Shown: positions 1-8,410, counted from the first letter of the stretch. The stretch is DNA of 64,000 nt from Hyphomicrobiales bacterium (GCA_900473685.1 UCNE01000015.1:62001-126000), one strand, 5' to 3'. Translations and numbers: made by a program. The notes: generated by a model from the sequence alone, not told the origin.

Positions 1-349
1 TGATCTCATCATACTCCATCTCGGAAATCTCGAGGATCGGCTTTTTCAGCACCTTGCCGACCGTATTGATTGCAATGTCCGGGCGTCCTATCGCTGCGAC
101 GGTATCGGCGAAGAGTGTCTCCATCGCTGCCGCTGTTGTCAGGTCCGCCTGGAAGGCAACGGCTTCGGCGCCGGCAGCCTTTACTGCGGCCAGGGTCTTT
201 TCCGCTTCGAGCTTCGTTCCGGCGCTGTTGTAGTGAATTGCGATGGCTTTCGCGCCGTGCTGGGCGAGATCCCGGGCAATGAGCCCGCCAAGATTCTTCG
301 CGCCTCCGGCGATGAGGACGGTTTTGCCTCTTATGCTGTGATCGGTCAT
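1..349 (-). CDS. SDR-family oxidoreductase, N-terminal part (runs off the window)
   Basis: Reading the minus strand from ATG at 349 gives an open frame to the window edge (about 116 residues). It begins MTDHSIRGKTVLIAGGAKNLGG, a Rossmann-fold nucleotide-binding start with the glycine-rich segment near residues 15-22. The spacing of the later segment (GRPDIAINTVGK, where classical short-chain dehydrogenases have NNAG) fits the short-chain dehydrogenase/reductase family. The catalytic Tyr-Lys lies beyond the window, so substrate and completeness cannot be judged. It diverges from a LysR gene starting about 110 bp away, so it is the probable target of that regulator. NAD(P) dependence is expected for the family; the reaction is unknown. 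Confidence 0.8.
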   Translation of the reverse strand, partial: MTDHSIRGKTVLIAGGAKNLGGLIARDLAQHGAKAIAIHYNSAGTKLEAEKTLAAVKAAGAEAVAFQADLTTAAAMETLFADTVAAIGRPDIAINTVGKVLKKPILEISEMEYDEI

Positions 350-439
350 GGCATTGGCCTCCTGATGCGCAACTGCGTCTGCAGCCGCTTTCAGGTTGGG
401 AGGATATCGTCTAGAAATGATCGATAAAGAGAGATATTC

Positions 440-454
440 TGACATCATTTGTCA
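440..454. promoter_or_regulatory. Inverted repeat, probable LysR operator
   Basis: TGACA and TGTCA flank a 5-nt spacer between the divergent SDR and LysR genes. The overall T-N13-A palindrome resembles LysR-type binding sites. It lies just upstream of the lysR coding region and would suit both autoregulation and control of the SDR gene. This is inferred from position and symmetry only. Confidence 0.5.
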
Positions 455-457
455 GAA

Positions 458-1384
458 ATGACAGACAATCGGAGGTTCGTTCTGGACCGTATAGACCTGT
501 TTCGCATCTTTGCCCGTGTTGTGGAATGTTCGAGCTTTACCCGGGCAGGAGACACGCTGGGTCTGCCGCGCTCCTCGGTATCGGCGGCTGTGCAGGAACT
601 TGAAGCTCGTGTGGGCGCGCGCCTCCTTCACCGCACGACCCGCAAGGTTGCGCCGACGCAGGACGGCGCCGCGTTCTACGAACGCTGCGTGCGCCTTGTC
701 GATGATGTGGCGGAAACGGAAAGCCTTTTCCGGCGGACGGAGGCGCAGCTTTCGGGAACTCTCAGGGTCGATGTCCCAGGGCGTATCGGTCGCCTCATCC
801 TTGCTCCGGCACTGCCTGAATTCCTTGAGCGCTTCCCGCAGATCAACATCGATCTCGGTGTCACCGACCGCGCCGTCAACCTCATCGAGGGCAGTATCGA
901 CTGCGTCTTGCGCGTTGGGCCGCTGGTTGATTCCGGATTGATTGCCCGCCCTGTTGGAGAGTTGGAACTGATCAATGTAGCGAGCGCCGCTTACCTGGAG
1001 CGAAACGGCACTCCTGAAAAACCGGCCGATCTCAGCACGCATTGCATCGTAAACTATGCTTCGCCCTCCAGCGGGCGTCTCGAAGATTGGGAATGGGTGG
1101 AGAGCGGTGATCTGCGCAGCATGCCGATACGGGGCCGGGTCAGTGCCAATGGTGCCGAAGCCTACATCGCCTGCTGCCTTGCCGGGCTCGGCCTGATTCA
1201 GATTCCGGCCTATGATGTCCGGTATCACCTCGAATCCGGCGAACTCATAGAAGTTATGCCGGATTACCGGGCCGCACCGATGCCGATGACGTTGCTCTAT
1301 CCGCACCGCCAGCATCTCTCCCGCCGCCTTCAAGTTTTCGTCGACTGGTTCGAGATGCTGCTCAGGCAGAAGCTTTTGTCTTGA
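458..1384 (+). CDS. LysR-family transcriptional regulator
   Basis: About 308 residues. The N-terminal winged helix-turn-helix reads FARVVECSSFTRAGDTLGLPRSSVSAAV and is followed by the conserved LEARVGARLLHRTTR segment. A LysR substrate-binding domain with two Rossmann-like lobes fills the rest. It is a cytoplasmic DNA-binding protein; the inducer is unknown. It diverges from the SDR gene, which it probably controls. Start choice is uncertain: ATG at 458 has no ribosome-binding site and abuts the palindrome at 440-454. In-frame CTG at 482 is preceded by GGAGG at a 6-nt spacing and would give a protein beginning at (M)DRIDLFRIF. TTG at 449 is also in frame. Confidence 0.9.
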   Translation: MTDNRRFVLDRIDLFRIFARVVECSSFTRAGDTLGLPRSSVSAAVQELEARVGARLLHRTTRKVAPTQDGAAFYERCVRLVDDVAETESLFRRTEAQLSGTLRVDVPGRIGRLILAPALPEFLERFPQINIDLGVTDRAVNLIEGSIDCVLRVGPLVDSGLIARPVGELELINVASAAYLERNGTPEKPADLSTHCIVNYASPSSGRLEDWEWVESGDLRSMPIRGRVSANGAEAYIACCLAGLGLIQIPAYDVRYHLESGELIEVMPDYRAAPMPMTLLYPHRQHLSRRLQVFVDWFEMLLRQKLLS

Positions 1385-1399
1385 CGCTCGGCAGCGTCA
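1382..1399. terminator. Short hairpin between convergent lysR and polA
   Basis: TGACGCT and AGCGTCA pair around a 4-nt loop, overlapping both the lysR stop and the polA stop. There is no T-run on either side, so intrinsic termination is only a possibility. Confidence 0.3.
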
Positions 1400-4300
1400 G
1401 TGCGCCTCATCCCAATTGTGTGCAGCCCGTGCATCGACCTTGAGCGGCACCTTCATATCCAGCGCTGGCATGGCTGCGTTCTCCATGACCGAGACGATCA
1501 GCGGGATGGAACGTTCGACATCGGCATCTTCGACCTCGAAGATCAGTTCGTCATGCACCTGCAAAAGCATGCGCGCGCGGGCCGAAAGCCCTGCCTGTTC
1601 GAGTGCAGGCTCCATCTTCACCATCGCGCGGCGGATGATATCGGCGGCCGAGCCCTGGATCGGTGCGTTGATCGCGGCGCGTTCGTTGAAGGCGCGGTGC
1701 GACGGGTTGGACGAGCGGATATCCGGATAGTGCGCCCGGCGGCCGAAGATGGTTTCGACATAACCATTCTCACGGGCAAACGCCTTGGTGCTTTCCATAT
1801 AGTCGCGGATGCCGGGGAAGCGTTCAAAATACTTCTTGATGTAGTCGCCCGCTTCCGAGCGTTCGATCGACAGCTGATTGGCAAGGCCGAAGGCGGAGAT
1901 GCCATAGATGATGCCGAAATTGATCGCCTTGGCACGTCGGCGGATTTCGCTCGGCATGCCCTCGACCGGCACACCGAACATTTCCGACGCCGTCATCGCA
2001 TGAATGTCGATGCCATCGGAAAAGGCCTGCTTCAGCTGCGGGATTTCGGCGACATGGGCAAGCACGCGCAGCTCGATCTGGCTGTAGTCGGCCGAAACCA
2101 GCTTGTGGCCCGGCGTCGAGATGAAGGCTGTGCGGATCTTGCGGCCTTCGGCGGTGCGCACCGGAATGTTCTGCAGGTTCGGATCGGAGGAGGAAAGGCG
2201 CCCCGTGGTCGTGGCAGCCAGCGCATAGGAGGTGTGGACGCGCTTCGTCTCCGGATGCACGAAGCCCGGCAGGGCGTCGGTATAGGTGGATTTCAGCTTG
2301 GTCAGCTGCCGCCAGTCGACGATCTTGCGCGGTAGTTCGTGGCCTTCCAGCGCGAGCTCTTCCAGTACCTGCGCAGAGGTCGACCATTGCCCGGTCTTGG
2401 TCTTGGCGCCGCCAGGCAGGCCAAGGCGGCCGAACAGGATATCGCCGAGCTGTTTGGGCGAACCGATATTGAAGCTCTCGCCGACAAGCCCGTAAATTTC
2501 GTGTTCGAGGCCAGCCGCACCCTGTGCCAATTCACCCGACAGCCTCGACAGGATCTGCCGGTCGATGGTGATGCCGCGTTCTTCCATGCGGGCCAGCACG
2601 GGCACCAGCGGCCGCTCCAGGCGCTCGTAGACGGTATTGAGGTTCTTGGCCGCCAGGCGCGGTTTTAGCACCTGCCAGAGCCTGAGCGTCACGTCGGCAT
2701 CTTCGGCCGCATAGGCGGTTGCCTTGTCGATCTCGACATAATCGAAGCTGACGGAAGACTTGCCGCTGCCGGCGACATCCTTGTAGGGAATTGGCTGATG
2801 GCCCAGCCATTTTTCCGACAGCGAATCCATGCCGTGCGTACCGGCACCGGCATCGACCACGTAGGACATCAACATCGTATCGTCGAAGCTGACAATGCTG
2901 ACGCCGTGGCGCTTCATCACCAGGTAATCGTATTTGAGGTTCTGGGCGATCTTGAGAACTGATGGGTCCTCCAGCAGGTCCTTCAACCGCTCGAGCGCCG
3001 CCGCGGCCGGAATCTGGCCCTCTGCGAGTTTCACGCCGTCACTGAAAAGATCGTTGCCGCCGGTCTTGTGCAGCAGCGGTACATAGGCAGCGCGAATGTC
3101 GCTGCCGGATGGGTTCTTGCTGTTATCGGCAATCGCCAGCGAGAAGCCGACGAGTTCGGCCTGCATCGCGTCGAGCGAGGTGGTTTCCGTGTCGAAGGCA
3201 ACGAGGCCGGTTTCGCGGGCCGCAACAATCCAGGCATCGAGCGTGGCGATATCGCGGATTGTGACATAGGTGCTGCGGTCGATCTTGGCCGCGGCGAACA
3301 ATTCGGCCCGGGTCTGTGCCAGGCTCTGCGGTGTCGCATCTGCCGGGCCTCCATCGGGAATAGCGGCCAGAGAGGTTGCCGCTTCCGCAGCGCTTCCAAG
3401 GGATGCTGATTTCGCAGAAGAAAGAGCGGATGGAGCCACCGCCTCACCCTTGTCTAGATCCGGACCACGCGCCTGCGCGCCCCATTCGACCGGAACGGAA
3501 GCTGGCTCGACGGCATCGGCATCCGTCTCGGTCGCAGCGGCAACGCGGCGGGTGAGCGTGGTGAATTCCATCGTCTTCAGGAAGGCGACCAGTTTTGGCC
3601 CGTCCTGTACATGCAGTTCGAAATCGTCGAGCGGAACATCGATCGGCGTGTCGGTCTTCAGCATGACGAGCTGGCGCGAAAGCTTGGCCAGTTCGGTATT
3701 GGCGATGATGTTTTCGCGGCGTTTCTGCTGCTTGATCTCTCCGGCGCGTGCAAGCAAGGTGTCGAGATCGCCGAATTCTTCCAAGAGTTGCGCCGCTGTC
3801 TTCGGACCAATACCGGGAATGCCGGGCACGTTATCGGTGCTGTCGCCCGTCATCGCCTGCAGGTCGATCATCTTTTCTGGCGGCACGCCCCATTTCTCGA
3901 TCACTTCCGGGATCGAGATCTGCTTGTCCTTCATGCTGTCGTACATCGACACATTGGCGGTGATGAGCTGCATCAGGTCCTTGTCGGAGGAGATGATCGT
4001 CACATCGGCGCCTTCCGCCTCGGCCATCCGCGCATAGGTGGCAATCAGGTCGTCGGCCTCATAGCCTTCCTTTTCGATGCAGGGCAGGTTGAAGGCGCGT
4101 GTCGCATGCCGGATCAGCCCGAATTGCGGGATCAGGTCTTCCGGCGGCGCGCTGCGATTGGCCTTGTACTGGTCGTAGAGTTCGTTGCGGAACGTCTTCG
4201 AGGAATAGTCGAAAATGACCGCGAAATGGGTCGGCGTCACCCCGACGGAGGTATCGCGCGCGTCGGTCAGAAGCTTCCACAGCATGTTGCAGAAACCAGA

Positions 4301-4414
4301 GACGGCATTGACCGGCAGGCCATCCGATTTGCGGTTGAGCGGCGGGATGGCGTGGAACGCCCGGAAAATGAATCCGGAGCCGTCGACGAGGAAGAGATGA
4401 TCACCTTTTTTCAT
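1397..4414 (-). CDS. polA: DNA polymerase I
   Basis: 1005 residues from ATG at 4414 (MKKGDHLFLVDGSGFIFRAF). An in-frame upstream start at 4459 would add 15 residues not typical of the family. Three domains are visible. The 5' nuclease covers residues about 1-290 (DGSGF, then GDSTDNVPGIPGIGPKTA). The 3'-5' exonuclease has its DTET motif intact near residue 410, so proofreading is expected. The family A polymerase has motif A (VSADYSQIELR), motif B (RRAKAINFGIIYG) and motif C (QVHDELIFE). It fills gaps in repair and removes primers during lagging-strand synthesis. A roughly 70-residue low-complexity Ala/Pro-rich linker separates the 5' nuclease from the exonuclease, and the length is greater than the 928 residues of E. 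coli Pol I. It converges on the LysR gene. Confidence 0.98.
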   Translation of the reverse strand: MKKGDHLFLVDGSGFIFRAFHAIPPLNRKSDGLPVNAVSGFCNMLWKLLTDARDTSVGVTPTHFAVIFDYSSKTFRNELYDQYKANRSAPPEDLIPQFGLIRHATRAFNLPCIEKEGYEADDLIATYARMAEAEGADVTIISSDKDLMQLITANVSMYDSMKDKQISIPEVIEKWGVPPEKMIDLQAMTGDSTDNVPGIPGIGPKTAAQLLEEFGDLDTLLARAGEIKQQKRRENIIANTELAKLSRQLVMLKTDTPIDVPLDDFELHVQDGPKLVAFLKTMEFTTLTRRVAAATETDADAVEPASVPVEWGAQARGPDLDKGEAVAPSALSSAKSASLGSAAEAATSLAAIPDGGPADATPQSLAQTRAELFAAAKIDRSTYVTIRDIATLDAWIVAARETGLVAFDTETTSLDAMQAELVGFSLAIADNSKNPSGSDIRAAYVPLLHKTGGNDLFSDGVKLAEGQIPAAAALERLKDLLEDPSVLKIAQNLKYDYLVMKRHGVSIVSFDDTMLMSYVVDAGAGTHGMDSLSEKWLGHQPIPYKDVAGSGKSSVSFDYVEIDKATAYAAEDADVTLRLWQVLKPRLAAKNLNTVYERLERPLVPVLARMEERGITIDRQILSRLSGELAQGAAGLEHEIYGLVGESFNIGSPKQLGDILFGRLGLPGGAKTKTGQWSTSAQVLEELALEGHELPRKIVDWRQLTKLKSTYTDALPGFVHPETKRVHTSYALAATTTGRLSSSDPNLQNIPVRTAEGRKIRTAFISTPGHKLVSADYSQIELRVLAHVAEIPQLKQAFSDGIDIHAMTASEMFGVPVEGMPSEIRRRAKAINFGIIYGISAFGLANQLSIERSEAGDYIKKYFERFPGIRDYMESTKAFARENGYVETIFGRRAHYPDIRSSNPSHRAFNERAAINAPIQGSAADIIRRAMVKMEPALEQAGLSARARMLLQVHDELIFEVEDADVERSIPLIVSVMENAAMPALDMKVPLKVDARAAHNWDEAH

Positions 4415-4536
4415 GGCGACAAGGGATAGCGCGGGCCGCGATGGCCGTCCATATTTCATTCCGCTGAGCGCTGAATTTTACGCGATTGCCGGGGCGCCCT
4501 GAAGCGCCTGCCGGCTATCGTCGGGTATTGCAGTTT

Positions 4537-4575
4537 AAAATGCGCGGCAGGGTTTTAGGCCCTGCCGCGCATTTT
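4537..4575 (-). terminator. Rho-independent terminator
   Basis: A 16-bp perfect stem (4537-4552 with 4560-4575) around a 7-nt loop, with A4 before and T5 after on the plus strand, so it can work in both directions. It lies 4 bases past the stop of the minus-strand hydrolase at 4579 and is the natural end of the pirin/hydrolase operon. Confidence 0.85.
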
Positions 4576-4578
4576 TCG

Positions 4579-5268
4579 TTAGGTGCGCTGCGAGTCCAGC
4601 TGTTCTTGATTGGTCACGACCTGCTGTGCGCGGGCGTAGCTCTCGATCAGAAGCTGATAGGCCGGGAAGATTTTGGTGTAGATTTCCGCCCAATCCTGCG
4701 CATCAGCGCGGTGCCATGTCTTCTGCAGCTCGGAGGCCACGGCAGCCATGTCCATCGGCACGACACCGGCCTGGACGACACGTGCAAGCGTGATTTCCTC
4801 GGCCATTTTCGAATAGGTGCCGGAGGCATCGATCACGGCAAAGACCTTGTAGCCATCATGCACGGCTGCAATCGCCGGAAAGGCCATGCAGACGCTGGTA
4901 ATGGTGCCTGCAATGATCAGTGTTTTGCGGCCCGTTGCCTTCACGGCTGCGACGAAATCGGCATTGTCCCAGGCGTTGATCTCGCCTTTGCGGGCGATGT
5001 AGGTGGCGTGTGGGGCGTTTGCATGGATTTCGGGAATCAGCGGGCCATTCGGACCCTGCGGCACGGAGGCCGTGGTGATCACCGGCATCTTGCTGAGGGT
5101 GGCCATCTTGGCGAGCGCCGCTGCGTGGTTACGCAGGACCGGCATCGGCATGTCGCCGATGGTCTGGAAAAGGCCGCTCTGGTGGTCGATCAGCAGCATC
5201 ACTGCATCATCTGGATCGATTACAGGTTTCTGGCCGTTGAAGTTCGCGACGGTATTTGGTGTTGTCAT
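4579..5268 (-). CDS. Isochorismatase-fold cysteine hydrolase
   Basis: 229 residues. This is an isochorismatase/YcaC-like fold: AVMLLIDHQSG near residue 22 supplies the catalytic Asp, and the Cys of GTITSVCMAFP near residue 127 is the expected nucleophile. The physiological substrate is unknown; family members hydrolyse amides or vinyl ethers. It is the distal gene of an apparent three-gene minus-strand unit (pirin, YcaC-like, this gene) and shares clear similarity with the upstream gene, so the pair probably arose by duplication. The stop is followed at once by a strong terminator. Confidence 0.88.
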   Translation of the reverse strand: MTTPNTVANFNGQKPVIDPDDAVMLLIDHQSGLFQTIGDMPMPVLRNHAAALAKMATLSKMPVITTASVPQGPNGPLIPEIHANAPHATYIARKGEINAWDNADFVAAVKATGRKTLIIAGTITSVCMAFPAIAAVHDGYKVFAVIDASGTYSKMAEEITLARVVQAGVVPMDMAAVASELQKTWHRADAQDWAEIYTKIFPAYQLLIESYARAQQVVTNQEQLDSQRT

Positions 5269-5316
5269 TTGAGTATCCTTTCGGGGATGTGAGTGGCTTC
5301 AAGCCTACCGCAGGGG

Positions 5317-5958
5317 TTAGTCGGCCTTGTCGTAGGAGAACTGGATACCGGCAGTTCCTCCGGTTTCGATGAACAGGTTCATGAAGGCAGGCACGGTGGC
5401 GGACCGCTGCCAGTCGCGCTGCAGTTCGCAGAACAGCTGGGGTACGCTGATCATCTGGCCGCCCGCCTGCTCGATGCGGCGAAGGGCGGCTTCGTGCGCG
5501 GCGACCGATGTGCCACCGACGGCGTCAATCGGAACGTAGACCTCGTATCCTTCCCTGAGCGCATCGAGCGCCGGGAATGTCAGGCACGCTTCGGTCCACA
5601 GTGCAGTCATGATCAGCTTCTTGCGGCCGGTCTTTTCGACAGCCTGCCTGAATTCCACATCCTCCCACGAGTTGATGGTGGTGCGGTCATAGGTCGGATA
5701 GTCGCGCAGGACCTTTCCGACCTGCGAGATCGGCGGCTTGTTGAGGCCGGTCTTGACGTTGACGGTCGAGTGCACGATCGGCAGACCGTAGGCGACCGCA
5801 GCCTTGGCGGCGCCAGCGATGTTGTTGACGAGCAATTGCCTGTCCATGGAGGCGATCGAGTTCACCTGCACGGGTTGATAATCGATAATGATGAAGGCGG
5901 AATTCTGCGGTGTAAGCAGGTGATCGCTTGCGGGGTCGCGGATCTTTTCACTGGTCAT
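5317..5958 (-). CDS. YcaC-like isochorismatase-family hydrolase
   Basis: 213 residues, paralogous to the next gene downstream. FIIIDYQPVQV carries the catalytic Asp and WTEACLTFPALDAL carries the nucleophilic Cys. The Lys of the usual Asp-Lys-Cys triad could not be assigned by eye. YcaC-type enzymes are cytoplasmic oligomeric hydrolases of unknown natural substrate. The gene lies 48 bp upstream of its paralogue and about 120 bp downstream of pirin, all on the minus strand, and is probably controlled by the divergent LysR gene at 7068. Confidence 0.88.
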   Translation of the reverse strand: MTSEKIRDPASDHLLTPQNSAFIIIDYQPVQVNSIASMDRQLLVNNIAGAAKAAVAYGLPIVHSTVNVKTGLNKPPISQVGKVLRDYPTYDRTTINSWEDVEFRQAVEKTGRKKLIMTALWTEACLTFPALDALREGYEVYVPIDAVGGTSVAAHEAALRRIEQAGGQMISVPQLFCELQRDWQRSATVPAFMNLFIETGGTAGIQFSYDKAD

Positions 5959-6014
5959 AGCGTGTTTCCTTCCGTTCGATGCTCGCTGGTTTTCTGAAGG
6001 TGTTTGCCTTCACC

Positions 6015-6045
6015 GTCCCGGGCTCGAGCGGTTGTGCCCCGGGAC
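6015..6045. other. Intercistronic hairpin between pirin and ycaC-like genes
   Basis: GTCCCGGG (6015-6022) and CCCGGGAC (6038-6045) form an 8-bp GC stem with a 15-nt loop. No T-run follows, so it may set differential expression or mRNA stability within the operon, or act as a weak terminator. Confidence 0.4.
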
Positions 6046-6079
6046 GTAATTAAGAATCCTGATGGGTCGCAGGCTCGAA

Positions 6080-6946
6080 TTATGCAGCACCGATCGTGCC
6101 GAAGCGGCCGCTGCGGAGGTCGGTCATTGCCTGCCTGATCTCGTCGGCGGTGTTCATGACGAACGGCCCTTGCATCACGACCGGCTCGTCGATCGGCGTG
6201 CCGCCCAGGACCAGGACGGAGGCATCGCTGGACGCTTCCAGCGTGATGTCGCCGCCCGCTCTGTCCAGAAGGACGAATTGGGCCTCTCCGGCGGTTGCCG
6301 CATTGACGGTGACGGTGCCTTTCAGCACGACAACGGCGGCAGTATACCCCTCTGGCAGAGAGAGCGAAGCGGTTCGGCCTGCGTGCAGCCGCACGTCCCA
6401 GAGATCGATCGGGGTGAAAGTCTGCGCCGGCCCGCGGCGACCGCCGTAGGCACCGGCGATCACCCGCAGGGAGCCGGCACCGTCCGGCAGGTTCACTGAC
6501 GGAATGTCGCGGTCGAGCAGATTCTGATATCCCGGCGCGGCATTCTTGTCCTTGGCCGGCAGGTTTACCCAGAGCTGCACCATCTCCAGCGTCCCGCCCT
6601 TGCGGGTGAAGGCCTCCGAGTGGAACTCTTCGTGCAGGATACCGGCAGCGGCCGTCATCCACTGTACGTCGCCCGGCCCGATGATGCCGCCGCTGCCGGT
6701 GGAGTCCCGATGCTCGACTTCGCCACGATAGACAATGGTTACGGTTTCGAAACCGCGGTGCGGATGGATCCCGACGCCGCGCGGCGTTTTCGCCGGTGCG
6801 AACTCTTCCGGCCCGGCATAGTCAAGCAGCAGGAAGGGGCTGACATGGTCTCCGTGCATGGCATGCGAAAACAGCGAGCGCACCGGAAACCCGTCTCCGA
6901 CCCAGTGCCGTGTGGGATTGCTGTAAACCCCGAGAACCTTTCTCAT
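6080..6946 (-). CDS. Pirin family protein
   Basis: 288 residues from ATG at 6946 (MRKVLGVYSNPTRHWVGDGFPV); the longer upstream frame is not credible. It is a bicupin. The N-terminal cupin contains GIHPHRGFETVTIVYRGEVEHRDS, with the His and Glu metal ligands near residues 60-105, and WMTAAAGILHEEFH supplies the rest. Bacterial pirins of the YhaK/YhhW type are Fe-binding proteins, some with quercetinase activity. Here it heads a minus-strand unit with two isochorismatase-fold hydrolases and diverges from a LysR gene, suggesting joint induction by redox or aromatic stress (inference). Confidence 0.92.
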   Translation of the reverse strand: MRKVLGVYSNPTRHWVGDGFPVRSLFSHAMHGDHVSPFLLLDYAGPEEFAPAKTPRGVGIHPHRGFETVTIVYRGEVEHRDSTGSGGIIGPGDVQWMTAAAGILHEEFHSEAFTRKGGTLEMVQLWVNLPAKDKNAAPGYQNLLDRDIPSVNLPDGAGSLRVIAGAYGGRRGPAQTFTPIDLWDVRLHAGRTASLSLPEGYTAAVVVLKGTVTVNAATAGEAQFVLLDRAGGDITLEASSDASVLVLGGTPIDEPVVMQGPFVMNTADEIRQAMTDLRSGRFGTIGAA

Positions 6947-7040
6947 GATATTCTCCTTGTCGCTTTGCCGTTGAGGCTGCGTGTGAGGAGAAAATACTGC
7001 TGCAACACTGGTGGCGGTAGACCGGCAATTCGGGTTACTC

Positions 7041-7058
7041 TGTCCTAAAAATAGGACA
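7041..7058. promoter_or_regulatory. Perfect palindromic operator between pirin and lysR
   Basis: TGTCCTA and TAGGACA form a perfect 7-bp inverted repeat with an AAAA spacer, ending immediately before ATG 7059. It is the only strong symmetry in the divergent intergenic region. The right half also contains AGGA, the only ribosome-binding-site candidate for the lysR gene, so a bound regulator could affect both transcription and translation. Confidence 0.65.
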
Positions 7059-7067
7059 ATGACCGGC

Positions 7068-7994
7068 ATGCAGGACCTCAACGACCTTCGCTTCTTTGTC
7101 GATGTGATCGAACAGGGCGGCTTTGCCGCCGCCGCTCGAAAGCTCGGCTTGCCAAGATCCAAGCTCAGCCGGCGCATAAGCCAGCTGGAAGATCGCCTCG
7201 GTGTCCGGCTGATCCAGCGGTCGACGCGGCAATTCGCCGTGACCGAAATCGGCCGCGAATACTACCGTCATTGCCTGGCCATGATGGTGGAGGCTGATGC
7301 GGCGCAAGAGGTGATCGACCGGACGCGATCCGAGCCGCAGGGCACGGTGCGTATCAGTTGTCCGTCTTCGGTGATCTACTTTCAGTTGGGTGAGATGATT
7401 GCCCGGTTCATGGCCGCGTATCCCAAGGTGGAAGTACTGCTCGAAAGCACCAACCGTCGTGTCGACGTGATCCGCGAAGGGTTCGATCTCGCCATCCGCG
7501 TGCGGTTTCCGCCGCTCGATGACAGTGATCTGGTGATCCGCAAACTGGCGGGCAGTTCTCAGCGTCTGGTCGCCAGCCCTGCCCTTCTACAGGGCTTGTC
7601 CCGTTCTCCGGTTCCCGCCGACCTTGCCCTGCTGCCGAGCCTGGCCTGGGAACCGGCCAAGCCCGAGCACGATTGGTGTCTCGATGGTCCAAACGGTGCG
7701 TCCGCCATCGTTCGCCACAATCCGCGATTTGTGACGGAGGACATGATCGCTCTGCATTTTGCCGCGCTTCGCGGCGTCGGGGTCTGTCAGTTCCCGACCT
7801 TCATGATCCGGGACGACGTGCAGGCAGGCAGGCTTGTGGACATCCTTCCCGATTGGGCTCCGAGGGCGGGCATCATTCATGCAGCCTTTCCATCCAGACG
7901 GGGACTGCTTCCCTCCGTGCGCGCGCTTCTGGATTTCCTTGCGGATGAATATTCCAGCATCGACCGGCTGGAGGATTCTAGCGGACGGAAATGA
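7068..7994 (+). CDS. LysR-family transcriptional regulator
   Basis: 308 residues starting MQDLNDLRFFVDVIEQGGFA; ATG 7059 three codons earlier is the alternative. The helix-turn-helix covers residues about 18-40 (FAAAARKLGLPRSKLSRRISQLE), followed by the LysR effector domain. It is divergent from the pirin and hydrolase operon and separated from it by a perfect palindrome, so it is the likely regulator of that operon and of itself. AGGA at 7053-7056, 11 nt from ATG 7068, is the only visible ribosome-binding site. The effector is unknown. Confidence 0.92.
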   Translation: MQDLNDLRFFVDVIEQGGFAAAARKLGLPRSKLSRRISQLEDRLGVRLIQRSTRQFAVTEIGREYYRHCLAMMVEADAAQEVIDRTRSEPQGTVRISCPSSVIYFQLGEMIARFMAAYPKVEVLLESTNRRVDVIREGFDLAIRVRFPPLDDSDLVIRKLAGSSQRLVASPALLQGLSRSPVPADLALLPSLAWEPAKPEHDWCLDGPNGASAIVRHNPRFVTEDMIALHFAALRGVGVCQFPTFMIRDDVQAGRLVDILPDWAPRAGIIHAAFPSRRGLLPSVRALLDFLADEYSSIDRLEDSSGRK

Positions 7995-8154
7995 AGAATG
8001 ACGAGAATATTCAGGCCGTTCAAGCCGTCTTTTTGGATGGATGAAAAGAGGACTTTTGCAAAAGTGAGGACCCTCACGAAAACGTTACGAATTTGTAATG
8101 CGGCGATGGGGGACTGCTCCCTTGAAAAGCCACATTTGGCACCACAAATGATAA

Positions 8155-8307
8155 CCAACGGCACCTGAACAAGCCGTCGTCTGGTCAAAGGCCTGTCCCC
8201 CGCCGAAGCCAGATGTAAGGACAAAGGCCTATCCCCCCTCTCCGGGCCTTTGTCCAATTTATAACAAGAACCGCCGTGGCCCCGCCTCCGCCATGGCGGT
8301 TTTTGTT
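8155..8307 (+). ncRNA. Candidate small RNA with C-rich loops
   Basis: This lies in a 416-bp gap between lysR and marR with no convincing ORF. Two stem-loops are visible: GGACAAAGGCC (8219-8229) with GGCCTTTGTCC (8245-8255), and a strong terminator hairpin ending at 8301. Both loops are C-rich (CCCCCCTCTCC and CCCGCCTCC), as in alphaproteobacterial anti-Shine-Dalgarno sRNAs. CAAAGGCCT-R-TCCCCC occurs twice (8186-8201 and 8222-8237), so GGCCTTTG could pair with either copy. The promoter is not clear (a weak TTGAAA at 8122). It could instead be a lysR 3' UTR or a marR leader. The 5' end is approximate. Confidence 0.35.
8269..8307 (+). terminator. Rho-independent terminator
   Basis: AACCGCCGTGGC (8269-8280) pairs with GCCATGGCGGTT (8290-8301), a 12-bp stem with one G-T pair. 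The loop is 9 nt and the stem is followed by TTTGTTT. It ends transcription from lysR or from the candidate sRNA. Confidence 0.8.
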
Positions 8308-8410
8308 TCTGCTCCTGGCAAGCATCACATCAGTGTGAAAACGGATTGCCTGCCGGTCCATCGCTCGCAATGTAACTTGTGTTCCAGCTTGGGGAGAGGT
8401 ACCCATAGGC

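Noticed and set aside
8122-8150. TTGAAA with a weak -10 as sRNA promoter
   Set aside because: No hexamer near CTATAT or TATAAT at 16-18 nt, so the promoter call is not supported.
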